Shown here in pieces: positions 36,848 through 50,882 of a stretch of 64,000 nt of DNA (the stretch's first letter is position 1; each line of letters starts with the position of its first letter). The DNA comes from Micromonospora parva. GTDB taxonomy: Bacteria > Actinomycetota > Actinomycetes > Mycobacteriales > Micromonosporaceae. The position numbers and the translations under genes are program-made. Below the pieces are notes generated by a model. It worked only from the letters and a program-made list of their open reading frames with translations, was not told the origin of the DNA and did no database searches. Location: assembly GCF_000718515.1 (NCBI RefSeq), contig NZ_JNZS01000019.1:1-64000 (forward strand). The letters run 5' to 3'.

Positions 36848-36927
36848 TGCGCCGATCTTGCACTTTCTGCCCCGGCATAAGGGGCAGTGGCGCCCATGTC
36901 GCCAACCGGAAGTGCAAGATCGGCGCA
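36848..36927. repeat. Structured palindrome with two inner hairpins (IR3)
   Basis: Perfect 18-bp arms TGCGCCGATCTTGCACTT (36848-36865) and its reverse complement (36910-36927). Between them are two further hairpins: CTGCCCC/GGGGCAG (36867-36873, 36881-36887) and TGGCG/CGCCA (36888-36892, 36900-36904). The transcript would fold as a three-way junction. It lies between convergent aroK and the hydrolase gene, so it can end transcription on both strands. Confidence 0.75.
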
Positions 36928-36943
36928 GGGGGCGGGGTCTGGG

Positions 36944-37672
36944 TCAGCTGCGGGCGATCTGGTCGAGGATGTCGGTGAGGGCCTTCGGCTCGCTGAGCAT
37001 CGGCCAGTGCCCGGTGGGCAACCCGTGCAGCTGGCCGTCGGTCAGCTCGGTGAAGAACGGGTGCTCCTGTCGGATCATCTGCCGCACCACGTCGAGCGGG
37101 ATGGTGCTGGCGACCAGCGCGGTCGGCACCGAGCGCCCGCCGGTGCGTCGGACCGGGTCGGTGGCGGTCCGCAGCGGCTGCGGGGTGGCCCGGGTGCGCA
37201 GCAGCGCGAGCGTCGGCTCGTCGAGGCCGGCCAGGTTGGTCGGGTCGGCTTCCGGGTCCCAGGCGGGCGGCGGCAGCAGGTGCCCGGTGCCGATCGCCTC
37301 GCGCAGCCGCTGCTGCTCCTCCGGCGGCAGCGTGTCGAACTGCGCCGTGCCGTCCGGCAACGGCCCACTCTCCACATAGACGACCCGGGCGATCCGGTCC
37401 GGGACGCGGTCCGCGGCCTGGGCTGCCGGCATCCCGCCGCCGGAGTGCCCGACCAGCAGGACGTCGCGCAGGTCCTCGACCTCGATCAGCCGGACGATGT
37501 CGGTGGTGTGCGTGTCCAGGCTGACCTGGGGCCCGGCGAGGTGGTCGCGTTCGGCCAGCCCGGTCAGTGTCATCGGGTGGACCTCGTGCCCCTGCGACCG
37601 CAGCGCGGCGGTCACGTCCCGCCACGCCCAGGCGCCCAGCCAGAACCCCGGGACCAGCACGAATGTCGCCAT
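36944..37672 (-). CDS. Alpha/beta hydrolase
   Basis: A 242-residue hydrolase. It opens 'ATFVLVPGFWLGAWAWRDV' with the oxyanion-hole region. The nucleophile elbow is GHSGGG (VLLVGHSGGGMPAAQ), and a late His in 'GLPTGHWPMLSEP' completes the triad. It resembles the small esterase/EstC-like hydrolases. ATG at 37672 is preceded by AAAGGAG. Divergent from the WYL regulator 79 bp away, which may control it. Substrate unknown. Confidence 0.88.
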   Translation of the reverse strand: MATFVLVPGFWLGAWAWRDVTAALRSQGHEVHPMTLTGLAERDHLAGPQVSLDTHTTDIVRLIEVEDLRDVLLVGHSGGGMPAAQAADRVPDRIARVVYVESGPLPDGTAQFDTLPPEEQQRLREAIGTGHLLPPPAWDPEADPTNLAGLDEPTLALLRTRATPQPLRTATDPVRRTGGRSVPTALVASTIPLDVVRQMIRQEHPFFTELTDGQLHGLPTGHWPMLSEPKALTDILDQIARS

Positions 37673-37751
37673 CTGTCGCTCCTTTGCTCGGTTACCGCTA
37701 GACCGTACGATCGAATCCGGACAGGATCCGCCCGGTTTGGAGGAGTGGCCC
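37673..37751. promoter_or_regulatory. Divergent promoter region, hydrolase/WYL regulator
   Basis: 79 bp between divergent start codons. The hydrolase ribosome binding site AAAGGAG and the regulator site GGAGGAG sit at either end. TTGCTC (37684-37689) and TACGAT (37706-37711) with 16-bp spacing are a possible promoter for the regulator. No clear operator symmetry seen. Confidence 0.4.
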
Positions 37752-39895
<2,144 letters not shown>

Positions 39896-40321
39896 GTGAG
39901 GGTCTACGTGCTGAACGGGCCGAACCTGGGCCGGCTGGGCACCCGTGAGCCCGACGTGTACGGCGCGACCACCTACGCCGACCTCGTGGCGCTCTGCGAG
40001 ACCACCGGTCGGGAGCTGGGGCTGACGGTGACGGTCCGGCAGACCGACGCCGAGCACGAACTGCTCGGCTGGCTGCACACCGCCGCCGACGAGGGCGCCG
40101 CGGTGGTGCTCAACCCGGCCGCCTGGTCGCACTACTCGTACGCCGTGCGGGACGCCTGCGCGATGCTGCGCGGGCCGTTGGTGGAGGTGCACATCTCCAA
40201 CATCCACACCCGTGAGGAGTTCCGGCACCACTCGGTGGTGTCGGCGGTGGCGACCGGTGTGATCTGCGGTTTGGGCATTGACGGCTATCGCCTCGCCCTG
40301 CACCATCTGGCCAGCCGCTGA
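39896..40321 (+). CDS. aroQ: Type II 3-dehydroquinate dehydratase
   Basis: A 141-residue dodecameric type II enzyme. '[18 protein letters not shown]' provides the catalytic loop (Asn, Arg, with the Tyr just after it). '[15 protein letters not shown]' and '[18 protein letters not shown]' supply the Asn, His and Arg of the active site. It dehydrates 3-dehydroquinate, the product of the preceding gene. GTG start within a GTGA overlap with the relay peptide frame. Leads on to efp after 98 bp. Confidence 0.97.
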   Translation: MRVYVLNGPNLGRLGTREPDVYGATTYADLVALCETTGRELGLTVTVRQTDAEHELLGWLHTAADEGAAVVLNPAAWSHYSYAVRDACAMLRGPLVEVHISNIHTREEFRHHSVVSAVATGVICGLGIDGYRLALHHLASR

Positions 40322-40419
40322 GGGCCCACCGACTGAGCGCTCCGAACGCGGGGCGGTCCGATTCGACGCAGCTTGTAGACTTGCCAGGTCTGTCCGCCAA
40401 TTGATGATCAAGGCAGGAA

Positions 40420-40977
40420 ATGGCCTCCACCAACGACCTCAAAAACGGCCTGGTACTCAACCTGGATGGCGAGCTGTGGGCCGTCGTCGAGTTCCAGCAC
40501 GTCAAGCCCGGTAAGGGTGGTGCCTTCGTGCGCACCACGCTGAAGAACGTGCTGTCCGGGAAGGTGGTCGACAAGACCTTCAACGCGGGCACCAAGGTCG
40601 AGACCGCGACCGTTGACAAGCGCACGATGCAGTACCTGTACGCCGACGGCGAGGACTTCGTCTTCATGGATCTGGAGACCTTCGACCAGATCACCGTGCC
40701 CGGTGGCACCGTCGGTGAGGCAGCCAACTACCTGCTTCCCGAGGCGGAGGCGACCGTCGCCCAGCACGAGGGTGTGCCGCTCTACATCGAGCTGCCCACC
40801 AGCGTCGTGCTGGAGGTCACCTACACCGAGCCGGGCCTGCAGGGCGACCGCTCGACCGGCGGCACCAAGCCGGCGACCGTGGAGACCGGCGCCACCGTGC
40901 CGGTTCCGCTGTTCATCACCACCGGCGAGAAGATCAAGGTCGACACCCGCGACGGCCGTTACCTCGGCCGCGCCTGA
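40420..40977 (+). CDS. efp: Elongation factor P
   Basis: A 185-residue three-domain EF-P that rescues ribosomes stalled at poly-Pro sequences. Domain I has the loop [11 protein letters not shown] with the tip Lys. Domain II contains '[13 protein letters not shown]'. Domain III ends with '[12 protein letters not shown]'. ATG start after GGCAGG. A TAGACT box at 40376-40381 may be its -10, although no good -35 is visible. The many Pro-rich proteins in this window (for example the one at 11977) would need EF-P. Overlaps nusB by one base (TGATG). Confidence 0.97.
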   Translation: MASTNDLKNGLVLNLDGELWAVVEFQHVKPGKGGAFVRTTLKNVLSGKVVDKTFNAGTKVETATVDKRTMQYLYADGEDFVFMDLETFDQITVPGGTVGEAANYLLPEAEATVAQHEGVPLYIELPTSVVLEVTYTEPGLQGDRSTGGTKPATVETGATVPVPLFITTGEKIKVDTRDGRYLGRA

Positions 40978-41411
40978 TGGCTGAGGGTGCCAAGCAGCAG
41001 ATGCCGGCGCGCCGCAAGGCGCGCAAGCGGGCGCTGGATGTCCTCTACGAGGCCGACCTTCGGGACAAGCCTCCGGTGGAGGTGCTCGCCGGCTACGTGC
41101 AGCGGATCGAGCAGCCCCGGCCGGAGCATCTGGGCTACGCGGTGGGCCTGGTCGAGGGCGTCGCCGAGCACCTCAACCGGATCGACGAGCTGATCGCCAG
41201 CTACGCCGAGGGTTGGACGCTGGAGCGGATGCCGGTCGTCGACCGCAATCTGGCCCGGATCGCCGTCTACGAGTTGCTCTACGTCGACGAGATCGACGAC
41301 GCGGTGGCGATCAGCGAGGCCGTGGAACTGGCCCGGCAGATGTCGACCGACGATTCGCCGCGCTTCCTCAACGGGGTGCTCGGCCGGATCGCCGAGTACG
41401 CCACCCGCTGA
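40977..41411 (+). CDS. nusB: Transcription antitermination factor NusB
   Basis: A 144-residue all-helical RNA-binding protein that helps rRNA transcription antitermination. 'RRKARKRALDVLYEADLR' is the conserved Arg-rich first helix. 'MPVVDRNLARIAVYELLY' and 'SEAVELARQMSTDDSPRFLNGVLG' (shown in part) are signature segments. ATG overlaps the efp stop. Followed by a strong terminator. Confidence 0.96.
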   Translation: MAEGAKQQMPARRKARKRALDVLYEADLRDKPPVEVLAGYVQRIEQPRPEHLGYAVGLVEGVAEHLNRIDELIASYAEGWTLERMPVVDRNLARIAVYELLYVDEIDDAVAISEAVELARQMSTDDSPRFLNGVLGRIAEYATR

Positions 41412-41431
41412 GCGTCGCGCCGACGAACGCC

Positions 41432-41481
41432 GCTGCACCGAAGGGGCCCGTGCCATCCGGCACGGGCCCCTTCGGTGCAGC
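41432..41481. terminator. Perfect 23-bp bidirectional terminator
   Basis: The two 23-bp arms (41432-41454 and 41459-41481) are exact reverse complements around ATCC. The inner stem contains GGGGCCCGTGCC. It lies between convergent nusB and bldD, 21 nt after nusB and 7 nt from the bldD stop, and should stop both transcripts. Confidence 0.92.
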
Positions 41482-41487
41482 GGTGGA

Positions 41488-41976
41488 TCAGGAGGCGAAG
41501 AACGCCCGGGGGTCGGCCACCAGCACGCCGTGCTCGGTGAGCCGCTCGATCAGACCCGACGGTGAGGCGTCGTAGACGATCGCGAGGGCCCGCAGGTCGT
41601 CGGCGCGGATGGAGAGCACCCGACCGTTGTAGTCGCCGCGCTGCTGCTGGATGGCGCGGGCGTAGCGGGCCACGTAGGCCAGGTCCTCGGAGGCCTCGTC
41701 GTAGAGCCGCTCCAGGTCCAGGACAATCTTGCTGGTGGGCTCGTGACGGACGCCACTGCCGTCAGGCAGCAGCTCCGAGACGGGTACGCGGTAGAACTCG
41801 GCCAGCTCGGCCAGACGGGACACCGTCACGGCCCGGTCGCCACGCTCGTACGAGCCGACCACCACGGCCTTCCACCGCCCGTTCGACTTCTCCTCCACAC
41901 CCTGCAGGGAGAGACCCTGCTGCTGGCGGATGGAGCGCAGGCGGGCGCCCAGAGACTTGGCGTATTCAGAGGGCAT
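41488..41976 (-). CDS. bldD: BldD-type developmental regulator
   Basis: A 162-residue protein with an N-terminal HTH_3 domain ('LGARLRSIRQQQGLSLQGVEEKSNGRWKAVVVGSYERGDRA', shown in part). Its C-terminal domain carries the c-di-GMP signature RxD-x8-RxxD: R113-G-D115 and R124-A-D-D127. In Streptomyces, BldD dimerised by tetrameric c-di-GMP represses sporulation genes; the same role is likely here. ATG at 41976. It is divergent from pyrR across a 288-bp region. Length and motif conservation make the assignment firm. Confidence 0.95.
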   Translation of the reverse strand: MPSEYAKSLGARLRSIRQQQGLSLQGVEEKSNGRWKAVVVGSYERGDRAVTVSRLAELAEFYRVPVSELLPDGSGVRHEPTSKIVLDLERLYDEASEDLAYVARYARAIQQQRGDYNGRVLSIRADDLRALAIVYDASPSGLIERLTEHGVLVADPRAFFAS

Positions 41977-42264
41977 TCGGACACTCCCAGTGCTGCTCGG
42001 GGTTCTCCCGTCGATCGCTACGGAGCGTGACGGTACGGGGAATGCGACACGTGGTCAAGTGGTCGTGACCCTACCGTTGGGGAGCGTCCGGGAAGTTATC
42101 CCCTTTTCCCGCGCCTGACCCGGTGGTCAGCAGCCGCCGTCCATCGGCCCGGTGACCACTGGTAACGTGGCGGGAGCCCCGGTCCAGGTCTGCTCAGCGG
42201 TCCGGCCGGAGGTGCCCGACATCCTTTAACGACCCGTCCCGTGAGGCGGGGAAGGAGGTCCGCC
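41977..42264. other. Divergent regulatory region, bldD/pyrR
   Basis: 288 bp with no ORF that looks real. The left part must hold the bldD promoter; BldD usually represses itself, but I could not find a convincing copy of its operator. The right end contains the PyrR-binding loop and pyrR ribosome binding site. An AT-richer patch at 42095-42111 (AAGTTATCCCCTTTTCC) may be promoter DNA. Confidence 0.4.
42233..42258 (+). promoter_or_regulatory. PyrR-binding RNA loop over the pyrR ribosome binding site
   Basis: TCCCGTGAGGC (42237-42247) fits the PyrR binding-loop consensus UCC-N-G-N-GAG-G-Y known from Bacillus and found in actinobacteria. CCCG (42233-42236) can pair with CGGG (42247-42250) and CC with GG inside, giving a bulged hairpin. 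It ends 1-2 nt before AAGGAGG (42252-42258), so binding of PyrR with UMP could block translation initiation, as proposed for mycobacteria. Inference from motif and position. Confidence 0.65.
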
Positions 42265-42849
42265 GTGGCATACCCACCGGCTGCCCGCTCGTCGCCACCG
42301 CGACAACCCTCGGTGAAGGTGATCCTCGCCAGCGCCGACGTGCAACGCGTGGTCGACCGCATCGCCCACCAGATCCTGGAGAAGACCCAGGGCGCCGCGA
42401 ACACGGTGCTGCTGGGGATCCCCACCCGGGGCACCCCGCTCGCCCGACGGCTCGCCGACCGGATCAGCACCTTCGAGGACGTCGTCGTCCCGGTGGGTGT
42501 GCTCGACATCACCCTGTACCGCGACGACCTCCGTCGGCACGCCACCCGCGCGGTGGGCCCGACCGAGCTGCCCTCCGGCGGGATCGACGGCAAACGGGTC
42601 ATCCTGGTCGACGACGTGCTCTTCTCCGGTCGCACCGTCCGGGCCGCGCTGGACGCGCTCAACGACGTGGGCCGCCCGGCGTCGGTGCAACTGGCCGTCC
42701 TGGTCGACCGGGGTCACCGGGAGCTGCCGATCCGCGCCGACTACGTCGGCAAGAACATCCCGACCTCGCTCGCGGAGAGCGTGAAGGTGACGCTCGCCGA
42801 AACCGACGGCGTCGACGAGGTCAAGCTGTACGGGGGAGCAAACTCATGA
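42265..42849 (+). CDS. pyrR: Bifunctional pyr operon regulator/uracil phosphoribosyltransferase
   Basis: A 194-residue type I phosphoribosyltransferase. The PRPP site is [18 protein letters not shown]; '[15 protein letters not shown]' and 'DITLYRDDL' are PyrR signatures. It binds pyr mRNA with UMP and reduces operon expression. GTG at 42265 is chosen because AAGGAGG lies 6 nt upstream, although an in-frame GTG exists at 42241 inside the RNA loop. Overlaps pyrB by 4 bp. Confidence 0.95.
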   Translation: MAYPPAARSSPPRQPSVKVILASADVQRVVDRIAHQILEKTQGAANTVLLGIPTRGTPLARRLADRISTFEDVVVPVGVLDITLYRDDLRRHATRAVGPTELPSGGIDGKRVILVDDVLFSGRTVRAALDALNDVGRPASVQLAVLVDRGHRELPIRADYVGKNIPTSLAESVKVTLAETDGVDEVKLYGGANS

Positions 42850-43772
42850 TCAAGCACCTGCTCTCCGGCGGTGACCTGGACGCCGACACCGCCACCGAGA
42901 TCCTGGACACCGCCGCCGAGATGGCCACCGTCGCCGGCCGGGAGATCAAGAAGCTTCCCGCGCTGCGCGGGCGGACCGTGGTGAACCTCTTCTACGAGGA
43001 CTCCACGCGGACCCGGATCTCCTTCGAGGCGGCGGCGAAGCGACTCAGCGCCGACGTGATCAACTTTTCCGCGAAGGGGTCCAGCGTCACCAAGGGCGAG
43101 AGCCTGAAGGACACCGCGTTGACCCTGCAGGCCATGGGCGCGGACGCCGTCGTCGTCCGACACCCCGCCTCCGGCGCGCCGCACCGGCTGGCCAACTGGG
43201 TGGACGGGTCGGTGGTCAACGCCGGCGACGGCACCCACGAGCACCCCACCCAGGCGCTGCTGGACGCGTACACCATGCGGGCCCGGCTGGGTCGGCTCGC
43301 CGGCCTGTCGGTGGCGGTGGTCGGGGACGTGCTGCACTCCCGGGTCGCCCGCTCCAACGTGCTGCTGCTGTCCACCCTCGGCGCCAAGGTCACCCTGGTC
43401 GGCCCGCCGACCCTCATCCCGGTCGACATCGCGGGCGCACTCGCCCCCGGCACCGACGTCTCCTACGACCTCGACTCCGTCCTACCCAACGTGGACGTGG
43501 TGATGATGCTGCGGGTGCAGCGGGAGCGGATGAACGACTCCTACTTCCCCTCCGCCCGCGAGTACGCCCGCCGCTACGGGCTGGACGGGCCGCGGATGCG
43601 CCGGCTGCCCGAGCACGCGATCGTCATGCACCCCGGCCCGATGAACCGGGGGATGGAGATCACCCCCGAGGTCGCCGACTCACCCCGCTCCACCATCGTC
43701 GAACAGGTCACCAACGGGGTCTCCGTGCGGATGGCTGTCCTTTACCTGCTGCTCGGAGGGAACAACCGGTGA
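42846..43772 (+). CDS. pyrB: Aspartate carbamoyltransferase catalytic subunit
   Basis: A 308-residue enzyme forming carbamoyl aspartate. The carbamoyl-phosphate loop is [11 protein letters not shown]. '[13 protein letters not shown]' and '[11 protein letters not shown]' complete the active site. No PyrI regulatory subunit is present nearby, as in other actinobacteria, where PyrB often associates with dihydroorotase PyrC. It is coupled at both ends by 4-bp overlaps with pyrR and pyrC. Confidence 0.97.
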   Translation: MIKHLLSGGDLDADTATEILDTAAEMATVAGREIKKLPALRGRTVVNLFYEDSTRTRISFEAAAKRLSADVINFSAKGSSVTKGESLKDTALTLQAMGADAVVVRHPASGAPHRLANWVDGSVVNAGDGTHEHPTQALLDAYTMRARLGRLAGLSVAVVGDVLHSRVARSNVLLLSTLGAKVTLVGPPTLIPVDIAGALAPGTDVSYDLDSVLPNVDVVMMLRVQRERMNDSYFPSAREYARRYGLDGPRMRRLPEHAIVMHPGPMNRGMEITPEVADSPRSTIVEQVTNGVSVRMAVLYLLLGGNNR

Positions 43773-45046
43773 CCGCGTACCTGATCACCAGCGTGAGCGT
43801 CGTCGGCGCCGCGCCGACCGACCTGCTGATCCGCGACGGCGTGGTCGCCGACGTCGGTCCCGGCCTGACCGCGCCGGACGCCACAGTCATCGACGGCACC
43901 GGCCTGGTCGCCCTGCCCGGCCTGGTCGACCTGCACACCCACCTGCGCGAGCCCGGCCGGGAGGACGCCGAGACCGTCGAGTCCGGTTCCCGGGCGGCGG
44001 CGTTGGGCGGCTACACGGCCGTGTGCGCGATGGCCAACACCTCCCCGGTGGCGGACACCGCCGGTGTGGTCGAGCAGGTCTGGCGGCTCGGCCGGGAAGC
44101 CAACCTGGTCGACGTGCAGCCGATCGGCGCGGTCACCGTCGGGCTGGCCGGCGAACGGCTGGCCGAGCTGGGCGCGATGGCCGACTCGGCGGCCCGGGTG
44201 CGGATCTTCTCCGACGACGGGCACTGCGTCGCCGACCCGAAGTTGATGCGCCGCGCCCTGGAATACGTCAAGGCGTTCGACGGGATCATCGCCCAGCACG
44301 CCGAGGAGCCCCGGCTCACCGAGGGCGCCCAGATGCACGAGGGCGAGGTCTCCACCCGGCTCGGCCTGATCGGCTGGCCGGCGGTCGCCGAGGAGGCGAT
44401 CATCGCCCGGGACGTGCTGCTCGCCGAGCACGTGGGCAGCCGACTGCACGTCTGCCACGTCTCCACCGCCGGCAGCGTCGAGGTGCTGCGCCAGGCGAAG
44501 GCACGCGGGGTACGGGTGACCGCTGAGGTGACCCCTCACCACCTGCTGCTCACCGACGTCAAGGCCGAGACCTACGACCCGGTCTTCAAGGTCAACCCGC
44601 CGTTGCGGACGGCCGCTGACGTCACCGCGCTGCGCGCCGCCCTCGCCGACGGGGTGATCGACGTGATCGCCACCGATCACGCCCCGCACGCGGTGGAGGA
44701 CAAGGAGTGCGAGTGGGCGTACGCCCGGCCGGGCATGCTCGGTCTGGAGACGGCCCTCTCCATCGCGCTGGACGTGCTCGGTCCCCAGTGGGACCTGATC
44801 GCCGAGCGGATGTCGCGCACCCCCGCCCGGATCGCCGGCCTCACCGGGCACGGCGTCGACCCCGCGCCGGGAGTGCCGGCCAACCTGACAGTGATCGACC
44901 CGGCCGCCCGCCGCACCATCGAGCCGGCGGAGTTGGCCAGTCGCAGTCGCAACACCCCGTACGCCCGCATGACGCTGCCAGGTCGCATCGTGGCGACCTT
45001 CCTGCGCGGCGAGCCGACGGTCCTGGACGGAAAGGCAACCAAGTGA
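43769..45046 (+). CDS. pyrC: Dihydroorotase
   Basis: A 425-residue type I dihydroorotase of the amidohydrolase fold. '[18 protein letters not shown]' has the HxH metal motif and substrate Arg. 'QHAEEPRL', '[13 protein letters not shown]' and '[15 protein letters not shown]' hold the remaining ligands. It closes carbamoyl aspartate to dihydroorotate. GTG start in a GTGA overlap with pyrB; stop overlaps carA. Confidence 0.97.
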   Translation: MTAYLITSVSVVGAAPTDLLIRDGVVADVGPGLTAPDATVIDGTGLVALPGLVDLHTHLREPGREDAETVESGSRAAALGGYTAVCAMANTSPVADTAGVVEQVWRLGREANLVDVQPIGAVTVGLAGERLAELGAMADSAARVRIFSDDGHCVADPKLMRRALEYVKAFDGIIAQHAEEPRLTEGAQMHEGEVSTRLGLIGWPAVAEEAIIARDVLLAEHVGSRLHVCHVSTAGSVEVLRQAKARGVRVTAEVTPHHLLLTDVKAETYDPVFKVNPPLRTAADVTALRAALADGVIDVIATDHAPHAVEDKECEWAYARPGMLGLETALSIALDVLGPQWDLIAERMSRTPARIAGLTGHGVDPAPGVPANLTVIDPAARRTIEPAELASRSRNTPYARMTLPGRIVATFLRGEPTVLDGKATK

Positions 45047-46198
45047 CGCGCAGACGTTCCGCGATCCTCGTACTGGAGGACGGGCGCACGTTCCCCGGTG
45101 AGGCGTACGGGAGTGTCGGGGAGACCTTCGGCGAGGCGGTCTTCACCACCGGCATGACCGGTTACCAGGAGACGCTGACCGACCCGTCGTACCACCGGCA
45201 GGTGGTGGTGCAGACCGCCCCGCACATCGGCAACACCGGCGTCAACGGCGAGGACGACGAGTCCGGCCGGATCTGGGTGGCCGGCTACGTGGTGCGCGAC
45301 CCGGCCCGGATCGGCTCGAACTGGCGCGCCACCGGCTCGCTGGAGGACCGCCTCGCCACCGAGGGTGTGGTCGGCATCAGCGGGGTGGACACCCGGGCCC
45401 TGACCCGGCACCTGCGCGAGCGCGGGGCCATGCGGGTCGGCATCTCCAGCGTCGAGACCGACCCGCAGCGCCTGCTGACCCGGGTCCGCCAGGCCCCGCA
45501 GATGGTCGGCGCGGACCTCTCCGCCGAGGTGAGCACCACCGAGCCGTACGTCGTCGAGGCGGTCGGCGAGCACCGGTTCACGGTGGCCGCACTGGACCTG
45601 GGCATCAAGCGCAACGTGCCGCGGCGGCTGGCCACCCGCGGGGTGACCACCCACGTGCTGCCGGCGTCGTCGACCATCGACGAGATGCTCGCCACCGGCG
45701 CCGACGCGATCTTCCTGTCGCCGGGCCCGGGCGACCCGGCCACCGCCGACGCGCCGGTGGCGCTGGCCCGGGAGGCGCTGCGGCGGGAGGTGCCGCTGTT
45801 CGGCATCTGCTTCGGCAGCCAGATCCTCGGTCGGGCGCTCGGCTTCGGCACCTACAAGCTGGGCTACGGCCACCGGGGGATCAACCAGCCGGTGCTCGAC
45901 CGGGTCACCGGCAAGGTCGAGGTGACCAGCCACAACCACGGCTTCGCCGTCCAGGTGCCCGGTGCCGGCGTCGGCGCCGTCGTCCCCGACCAGGTGATCG
46001 ACACCGAGTTCGGCGGCGTTCAGGTGTCCCACGTCTGCCTCAATGACAACGTGGTCGAGGGGCTGCGGGCCATCGACGTGCCCGCGTTCACCGTCCAGTA
46101 CCACCCGGAGGCGGCGGCCGGCCCGCACGACGCGGACTACCTCTTCGACCGTTTCGCCGAGCTCATCGAGGGCCGGAACCACAGCAAGGGGCGCAGCA

Positions 46199-46206
<8 letters not shown>
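45043..46206 (+). CDS. carA: Carbamoyl-phosphate synthase small subunit
   Basis: A 387-residue glutaminase subunit. The N-terminal domain starts '[20 protein letters not shown]'. The C-terminal class I amidotransferase has the nucleophile Cys in [14 protein letters not shown] and the His-x-Glu of '[10 protein letters not shown]'. The Ser in GSQ replaces the more common His but is compatible with the fold. It supplies ammonia to CarB. GTG start overlaps the pyrC stop; 8-bp overlap with carB. Confidence 0.97.
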
Positions 46207-49542
<3,336 letters not shown>

Positions 49543-49546
<4 letters not shown>

Positions 49547-50601
49547 CAGTGTTCGAGCGGGCGGTACGGCCGTGGTTGTTCCGGCTCGGCGGCGGGGACG
49601 CCGAGACGGCGCACGAGTGGACGCTGCGGCGGCTGGCGGCAGTGTCGCGGCGGCCGGCCGCGCTGGCCGCGCTGCGGTCCCGGTACGCGGTCGCCGCGCC
49701 GCGCACGGTGTTCGGGGTGCGCTTCCCCAACCCGGTCGGCCTGGCCGCCGGCATGGACAAGGACGGCGCGGCGTTGCCGGCCTGGCCGGCGCTCGGCTTC
49801 GGGTTCGTGGAGGTCGGCACGGTCACCGCGCACGCCCAGCCGGGCAACCCCCGGCCCCGGCTGTTCCGGCTGCCGGCCAGCGAGGCGGTGGTCAACCGGA
49901 TGGGCTTCAACAACGCCGGGGCGGCCGCGCTGGCTGCCCGGCTGGCGGCGTTACCGCGCCCGCTCGGAGTGCCGTTGGGCATCTCGCTGGGCAAGTCCAA
50001 GGTGACACCGCTCGACGAGGCGGTCGAGGACTACCTCGCCTCGTACCGGGCGCTGAGCGGGCACGGTGACTACTTCGCCGTGAACGTGTCCTCACCGAAC
50101 ACCCCGGGTCTGCGGTCGTTGCAGGACCGCGCCCACCTGGACGCGCTGCTCGGCGCACTGGTGGGGGAGAAGCCGGTGCTGGTGAAGATCGCGCCGGACC
50201 TGACCGAGGCGGCGATCGCCGAGTTGCTGGAGGTCTGCCTCGCCCGGGGCGCCGCCGGGGTGATCGCCACCAACACCACCCTGTCGCGCGACGGGCTCGC
50301 CGGCGTCGACGTCGAGCGCGGCGCGCAGGCCGGTGGTCTCTCCGGTCGGCCGCTCACCGGGCGGGCCCGCGACGTGGTCGCGTTCGTGCACCGTGAGACC
50401 GGCGGCCGGCTGCCGATCATCGGCGTCGGTGGTGTGCTGGACCCGGACGACGCGGCCCGGATGTTCGATGCCGGCGCCGCCCTGGTGCAGCTCTACACCG
50501 GCTTCATCTACCGGGGTCCGGCCCTGGTGCGGGCCGCCGTCCGCGCGACCGCCGGGTCCGCGCCCCCGTCGACGGCACCGGACCCCGTCGCCGGCCGGTG
50601 A
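49543..50601 (+). CDS. pyrD: Dihydroorotate dehydrogenase (quinone, class 2)
   Basis: A 352-residue membrane-associated flavoenzyme. The N-terminal amphipathic helices ('[23 protein letters not shown]', shown in part) mark class 2. '[18 protein letters not shown]' binds FMN, and '[15 protein letters not shown]' has the catalytic Ser of class 2. '[11 protein letters not shown]' follows. Oxidises dihydroorotate using menaquinone. Its stop is overlapped by a GTG (50598) that opens a frame continuing into bioA. Confidence 0.97.
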
Positions 50602-50682
50602 CCGTAGCCAGCCTGGTGCTGACCCGGCGCAGCCGGGGTGCAGAGCCCGCTCCGCGCCAGGGGCCCCTCGCCGGTTGTTGCC

Positions 50683-50765
50683 CCTTTGCTCTGCACCCGT
50701 GGACGCACCACCAGGAGCGCGGCCCCCGACCAGCGGGTGTCGCCTCCGCGGGTGCAGAGCAAAGG
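50683..50765. repeat. Intergenic palindrome in the pyrD-bioA gap (IR4)
   Basis: CCTTTGCTCTGCACCCG (50683-50699) and its perfect reverse complement CGGGTGCAGAGCAAAGG (50749-50765) flank a 49-nt loop. A partial extra copy GGGGTGCAGAGC lies at 50636-50647. It lies between two pyrimidine-operon genes, so if it forms a hairpin in RNA it may affect how much transcript reaches bioA and pyrF. Confidence 0.75.
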
Positions 50766-50882
50766 CAGGCGGCGAGGTGCGGGCGCGGCGGGCCGGACGG
50801 CGGCGGCGGGGCGGTTCGGCCCGGCCCGGCCCGGCCGCAGGACGTCCGTCGTCCGGACGGTTCGAGGCACGGAGGAGTACGC

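Noticed and set aside
40376..40381. TAGACT as a firm efp promoter
   Set aside because: The -10 is good but no -35 at 16-18 bp could be seen, so I mention it only in the efp entry.
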